Shown one piece after another: positions 5,843 to 8,187 of a stretch of 8,187 nucleotides of DNA. A program made the translations under genes and the position numbers. Source of the stretch: Pseudomonadota bacterium (GTDB lineage Bacteria > Pseudomonadota > Gammaproteobacteria > Burkholderiales > Burkholderiaceae_B); the NCBI GenBank assembly GCA_023423975.1, contig JAFAEO010000012.1, positions 1 through 8,187 of the forward strand, in the 5' to 3' direction. Below the pieces are notes generated by a model, which saw only the letters and a program-made list of their open reading frames with translations, had not been told where the DNA came from and ran no database searches. Every line of letters starts with the position of its first letter. Positions within the stretch are counted from its first letter, which is position 1.

Positions 5843-6817
5843 AAGGCAGTTGAAATTTCCACCCCGGGCGGACCTGAAGTATTAAAGTTGGTGGAGCGTG
5901 AAAAGCCCGTATTAAAGCAGGGCGATGTCCTGATTCGTGTGACTGCTGCCGGAATTAACCGACCTGACGTATTTCAGCGCAAAGGCGCCTACCCTCCGCC
6001 GCCCGGCGCTTCCGATCTGCCGGGATTGGAAGTGGCCGGTGAGATCGTCGAAGGCGACCTCACAGGTACTTCTCTGAAAATTGGCGATCGCGTATGTGCG
6101 CTGACTCCTGGGGGCGGATACGCCGAGTATTGCGTCGCGCCGGCGGGCAATTGTCTGCCTATTCCTGAAGGTTTCAGTGATGTGGAAGCGGCAGCATTGC
6201 CTGAGACATTCTTTACCGTCTGGACCAATGTGTTTGACCGTGGCGCGTTATCCGGCGACGAGACATTGCTGGTTCATGGTGGCGCCAGTGGTATCGGAAC
6301 CACAGCCATACAAATTGCCCGGGCACTGGGGCACAAGGTTTTTGTAACAGTTGGAAGCGATGAGCGTGCGGCTGCCGTCGAGGCGCTGGGGGCCAGCAAG
6401 GCGATCAATTACAAGACCCAGGATTTTGTTGAGGAAGTCAAGAAGCTGACGGATGGCAAGGGCGTGGATGTGGTGCTGGATATGGTTTCTGGCGAATACA
6501 TCAATCGCAATATCCAATGCCTGGCCGATGATGGGAGGATTGTCATTATTGCTCAGTTGGGTGGCAGCAAGGCAACGATCGATACGGCGCAAGTGATGCG
6601 ACGTCGGCTGACTATTACCGGCTCAACCCTGCGTCCGCGCAGTGTCGCGTTCAAAACGCAGATCGCCCAGGCGCTGCAGCAAAAGGTATGGCCTTTGCTG
6701 GATGCCGGCCAAATCAAGCCCGTCATTCATGCCACATTTGCCCTGGCTCAGGCCAGCGATGCCCATGCCATGATGGAAAAAGGCGAGAACATCGGGAAAA
6801 TTGTCCTGACGGTTTAA
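5840..6817 (+). CDS. NAD(P)H:quinone oxidoreductase, zinc-free medium-chain dehydrogenase/reductase
   Basis: This encodes a cytoplasmic reductase of 325 residues, the usual length for the PIG3/QorA-like branch of the medium-chain dehydrogenases, which reduces quinones or similar carbonyls with NAD(P)H. The N-terminal GroES-like domain shows VTAAGINRPDVFQRKGAYPP (34-53), typical of quinone oxidoreductases, and lacks the Cys/His/Glu set for catalytic zinc. The Rossmann domain carries HGGASGIGTTAIQIA (146-160) with the GxxGIG turn for dinucleotide binding. The C-terminus ends in GENIGKIVLTV, also typical. The start is fixed by AGGAGA. It precedes tpiA by 68 bases in the same direction; this pairing with tpiA and secG is a known arrangement in Alcaligenaceae. 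The physiological electron acceptor is unknown. Confidence 0.93.
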   Translation: MKAVEISTPGGPEVLKLVEREKPVLKQGDVLIRVTAAGINRPDVFQRKGAYPPPPGASDLPGLEVAGEIVEGDLTGTSLKIGDRVCALTPGGGYAEYCVAPAGNCLPIPEGFSDVEAAALPETFFTVWTNVFDRGALSGDETLLVHGGASGIGTTAIQIARALGHKVFVTVGSDERAAAVEALGASKAINYKTQDFVEEVKKLTDGKGVDVVLDMVSGEYINRNIQCLADDGRIVIIAQLGGSKATIDTAQVMRRRLTITGSTLRPRSVAFKTQIAQALQQKVWPLLDAGQIKPVIHATFALAQASDAHAMMEKGENIGKIVLTV

Positions 6818-6818
6818 G

Positions 6819-6847
6819 TTTCCTTTTAGAAATGAAAAGGTTATAAT
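6819..6847 (+). promoter_or_regulatory. Candidate promoter for tpiA-secG
   Basis: A perfect TATAAT stands at 6842-6847. Seventeen bases upstream, TTTCCT (6819-6824) matches the -35 consensus at only three positions. Transcription would start near 6854, giving a leader of about 30 bases before ATG 6886. The promoter would sit just after the quinone oxidoreductase stop, letting tpiA be expressed apart from that gene. Confidence 0.5.
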
Positions 6848-6885
6848 CTCTGGTTTTGTTAAAATCCCTTTTTACCGAGGAAAAT

Positions 6886-7638
6886 ATGAGTGTGCGTCGG
6901 CGTCTGGTCATCGGAAACTGGAAAATGAATGGCAGCAAGGCTGAAAACCAGCAGCTGCTTTCGGATCTGGTCAAATTGCAGAATGCCGCAGCGGCCAATG
7001 AGGCTGCGGCAGAGCTGGCCGTATGCGCGCCTTTTCCTTACCTGCAGCAAGTGGCAGATATCCTGAAAGATAGTGCCATCAGTTGGGGCGGCCAGGACGT
7101 CAGTGAGCATGCCAAGGGAGCGTATACCGGTGAGGTGTCGGTTGCTATGCTTGCGGAGTTCGGTTGCGCCTGGGCAATTGTGGGTCATTCCGAGCGTCGG
7201 GCTTACCACGGTGAAAGCAGTGATGTCGTTGCGCGCAAGGCTGCCGCTGCAATTGCCGGCGGTATTACGCCTGTCGTATGCGTTGGTGAAACGCAGGCCG
7301 AGCGCGAGGCGGGCAAGACGCTGCAGGTAATTAGCAGCCAGCTTGAGCCGGTGCTCGCGCTGGGTGCGGATGCGGTCACAAAAATGGTTCTGGCGTATGA
7401 GCCGGTATGGGCTATCGGTACGGGTCTTACTGCCTCGCCAGAGCAGGCGCAGGAAGTACATGCGCACATCCGCAGCTTATTGGTTCAAGCGGGTGCACCC
7501 GAGCAGCGCGTCTTGTATGGCGGCAGCGTCAAGGCTGCAAATGCAGCAAGCCTGTTTGCCAAGGAAGATATTGATGGCGCGCTGGTAGGCGGCGCCTCGC
7601 TGGTCGCAACAGATTTTCAGGGAATTGCCAACGCCTAG
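6886..7638 (+). CDS. tpiA: Triosephosphate isomerase
   Basis: This cytoplasmic TIM-barrel enzyme interconverts dihydroxyacetone phosphate and glyceraldehyde 3-phosphate in glycolysis and gluconeogenesis. It has 250 residues, close to the 255 of E. coli. All catalytic residues are present: N11 and K13 in GNWKMNG, H101 in IVGHSERR and E172 in AYEPVWAIGTG, whose second half (173-180) is the flexible loop 6. Phosphate-binding YGGSV (211-215) and GALVGGASL (231-239) are intact. ATG 6886 is chosen because GAGG at 6877-6880 precedes it at a proper distance and the family begins right before RRRLVIGNWKMNG; an upstream in-frame TTG at 6856 would add ten foreign residues. A candidate promoter lies before it, and secG follows 48 bases after its stop. 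Confidence 0.98.
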   Translation: MSVRRRLVIGNWKMNGSKAENQQLLSDLVKLQNAAAANEAAAELAVCAPFPYLQQVADILKDSAISWGGQDVSEHAKGAYTGEVSVAMLAEFGCAWAIVGHSERRAYHGESSDVVARKAAAAIAGGITPVVCVGETQAEREAGKTLQVISSQLEPVLALGADAVTKMVLAYEPVWAIGTGLTASPEQAQEVHAHIRSLLVQAGAPEQRVLYGGSVKAANAASLFAKEDIDGALVGGASLVATDFQGIANA

Positions 7639-7650
7639 CAGCGTGGTCAT

Positions 7651-7672
7651 ATTCCTTATACGGAATTTTTTT
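7651..7672 (+). terminator. Weak hairpin with T run between tpiA and secG
   Basis: ATTCC (7651-7655) and GGAAT (7662-7666) pair across a six-base loop, and T7666-T7672 follows. The layout resembles an intrinsic terminator, but the stem has only five, mostly weak, pairs, and secG's ribosome site begins immediately after. If it acts at all, partial termination that lowers secG expression relative to tpiA is more likely than a full stop. Confidence 0.3.
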
Positions 7673-7686
7673 GGAGTAATACTTAA

Positions 7687-8187
7687 ATGCCATCGTTTAT
7701 ATACCCTTTACTGGCCGTTGTGCAGGTCCTGTCTGCATTGACGGTTATCGGCCTGGTGCTGTTGCAGCAAGGCAAGGGTGCTGATATGGGTTCCTCTTTT
7801 GGTGGCGGGTCTGCCGGAAGTTTGTTTGGTGCCACCGGTGCGGCAAACTTTTTTTCGCGCGCGACTAAGTGGGTGTCTATTCTGTTTTTCGCCTGCACGC
7901 TGGGTCTTGCCTATATTGGCAATCATGCGGGTCGTGCTGCCGGTCCTGCGACGGGTGGTGGTGTTATGCAGGGCTATGAGGCTCCGGCACCGGCTTCTAC
8001 CACGCCAGCACCTGCTGCTCAGCCACAGGCAGATCTGCCTGTAGCCCCGGCACCTGCCGAAACGCCTGCGGCGCCTTCAGCGGCACCTGCTACACCGGCA
8101 ACGCCTGAACCATCCGGCGCAACACCGGCAGCACCTGCTGCTGAACCTGCGCCAGCTGCTGAAAATACAACACCCGCTGCGCCAGAA
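7687..8187 (+). CDS. secG: Preprotein translocase subunit SecG, 3' end outside the window
   Basis: SecG is a small inner-membrane partner of SecYE that assists protein export. From ATG 7687 there are 167 codons with no stop before the window ends, so the gene is partial. GGAG at 7673-7676 is the ribosome site. The first helix spans about residues 4-25, followed by the family hallmark LLQQGKGADMGSSFGGG (25-41) and SLFGATGAANFFSRAT (45-60), then the second helix at about 61-78. From about 86 the chain turns into a Gly then Ala/Pro-rich tail with scattered Glu, Gln and Thr. E. coli SecG has 110 residues, so this is already half as long again; betaproteobacterial SecG proteins often carry such tails. 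The neighbours tpiA and the quinone oxidoreductase agree with the expected order. Confidence 0.95.
   Translation, partial: MPSFIYPLLAVVQVLSALTVIGLVLLQQGKGADMGSSFGGGSAGSLFGATGAANFFSRATKWVSILFFACTLGLAYIGNHAGRAAGPATGGGVMQGYEAPAPASTTPAPAAQPQADLPVAPAPAETPAAPSAAPATPATPEPSGATPAAPAAEPAPAAENTTPAAPE

Noticed and set aside
7203..7469. Minus-strand 88-codon frame inside tpiA
   Set aside because: It is the antisense shadow of a fully conserved triosephosphate isomerase gene.
1..8187. CRISPR array, insertion sequence, toxin-antitoxin or phage-defence genes
   Set aside because: No spaced regular repeats, transposase or nuclease motifs, or paired small genes were found on either strand; the only tandem repeat is a 14-bp unit of two and a half copies.

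Overview
The window looks like chromosomal DNA from a betaproteobacterium, most likely Alcaligenaceae. The clearest sign is the block at the right end: quinone oxidoreductase, tpiA and secG in one direction. This order is common in Bordetella and relatives, where nuo genes usually follow. GC content is moderate, with AT-richer patches between genes; an Advenella-like genome would fit, but that is inference. No plasmid, phage, insertion-sequence or CRISPR hallmarks were seen.

Layout. Bases 28-226 carry tRNA-Leu(UAA) and tRNA-Ser(UGA), followed by a strong intrinsic terminator and a weaker possible second one. Next is an MFS transporter gene (566-1807, start uncertain). A 417-base stretch follows that holds no convincing complete gene; it has a 14-bp palindrome, a possible minus-strand coding remnant and a 7-bp hairpin. 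A two-gene operon then encodes a SulP anion transporter with a C-terminal STAS domain (2225-3721) and, 14 bases later, a tandem universal stress protein (3736-4590). Downstream are a GC-rich hairpin and a 14-bp tandem repeat.

On the minus strand, 4869-5237 encodes a small OmpR/PhoB-type winged-helix protein with no receiver domain. A perfect TATAAT and a nested inverted repeat lie upstream of it. The right end is a plus-strand block: a zinc-free quinone oxidoreductase (5840-6817), triosephosphate isomerase (6886-7638, with its own TATAAT promoter candidate) and secG (7687 to beyond the window edge), whose Ala/Pro-rich tail is unusually long.

How the genes work together: SulP and Usp are probably co-transcribed and may link anion transport to stress or nucleotide sensing. 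The right-hand block is housekeeping (redox, glycolysis, protein export). I do not see a clear new multi-gene system. The items most worth checking are the receiver-less regulator with its structured promoter region, the SulP-Usp pair, the coding remnant near 1808-2002 and the SecG tail.
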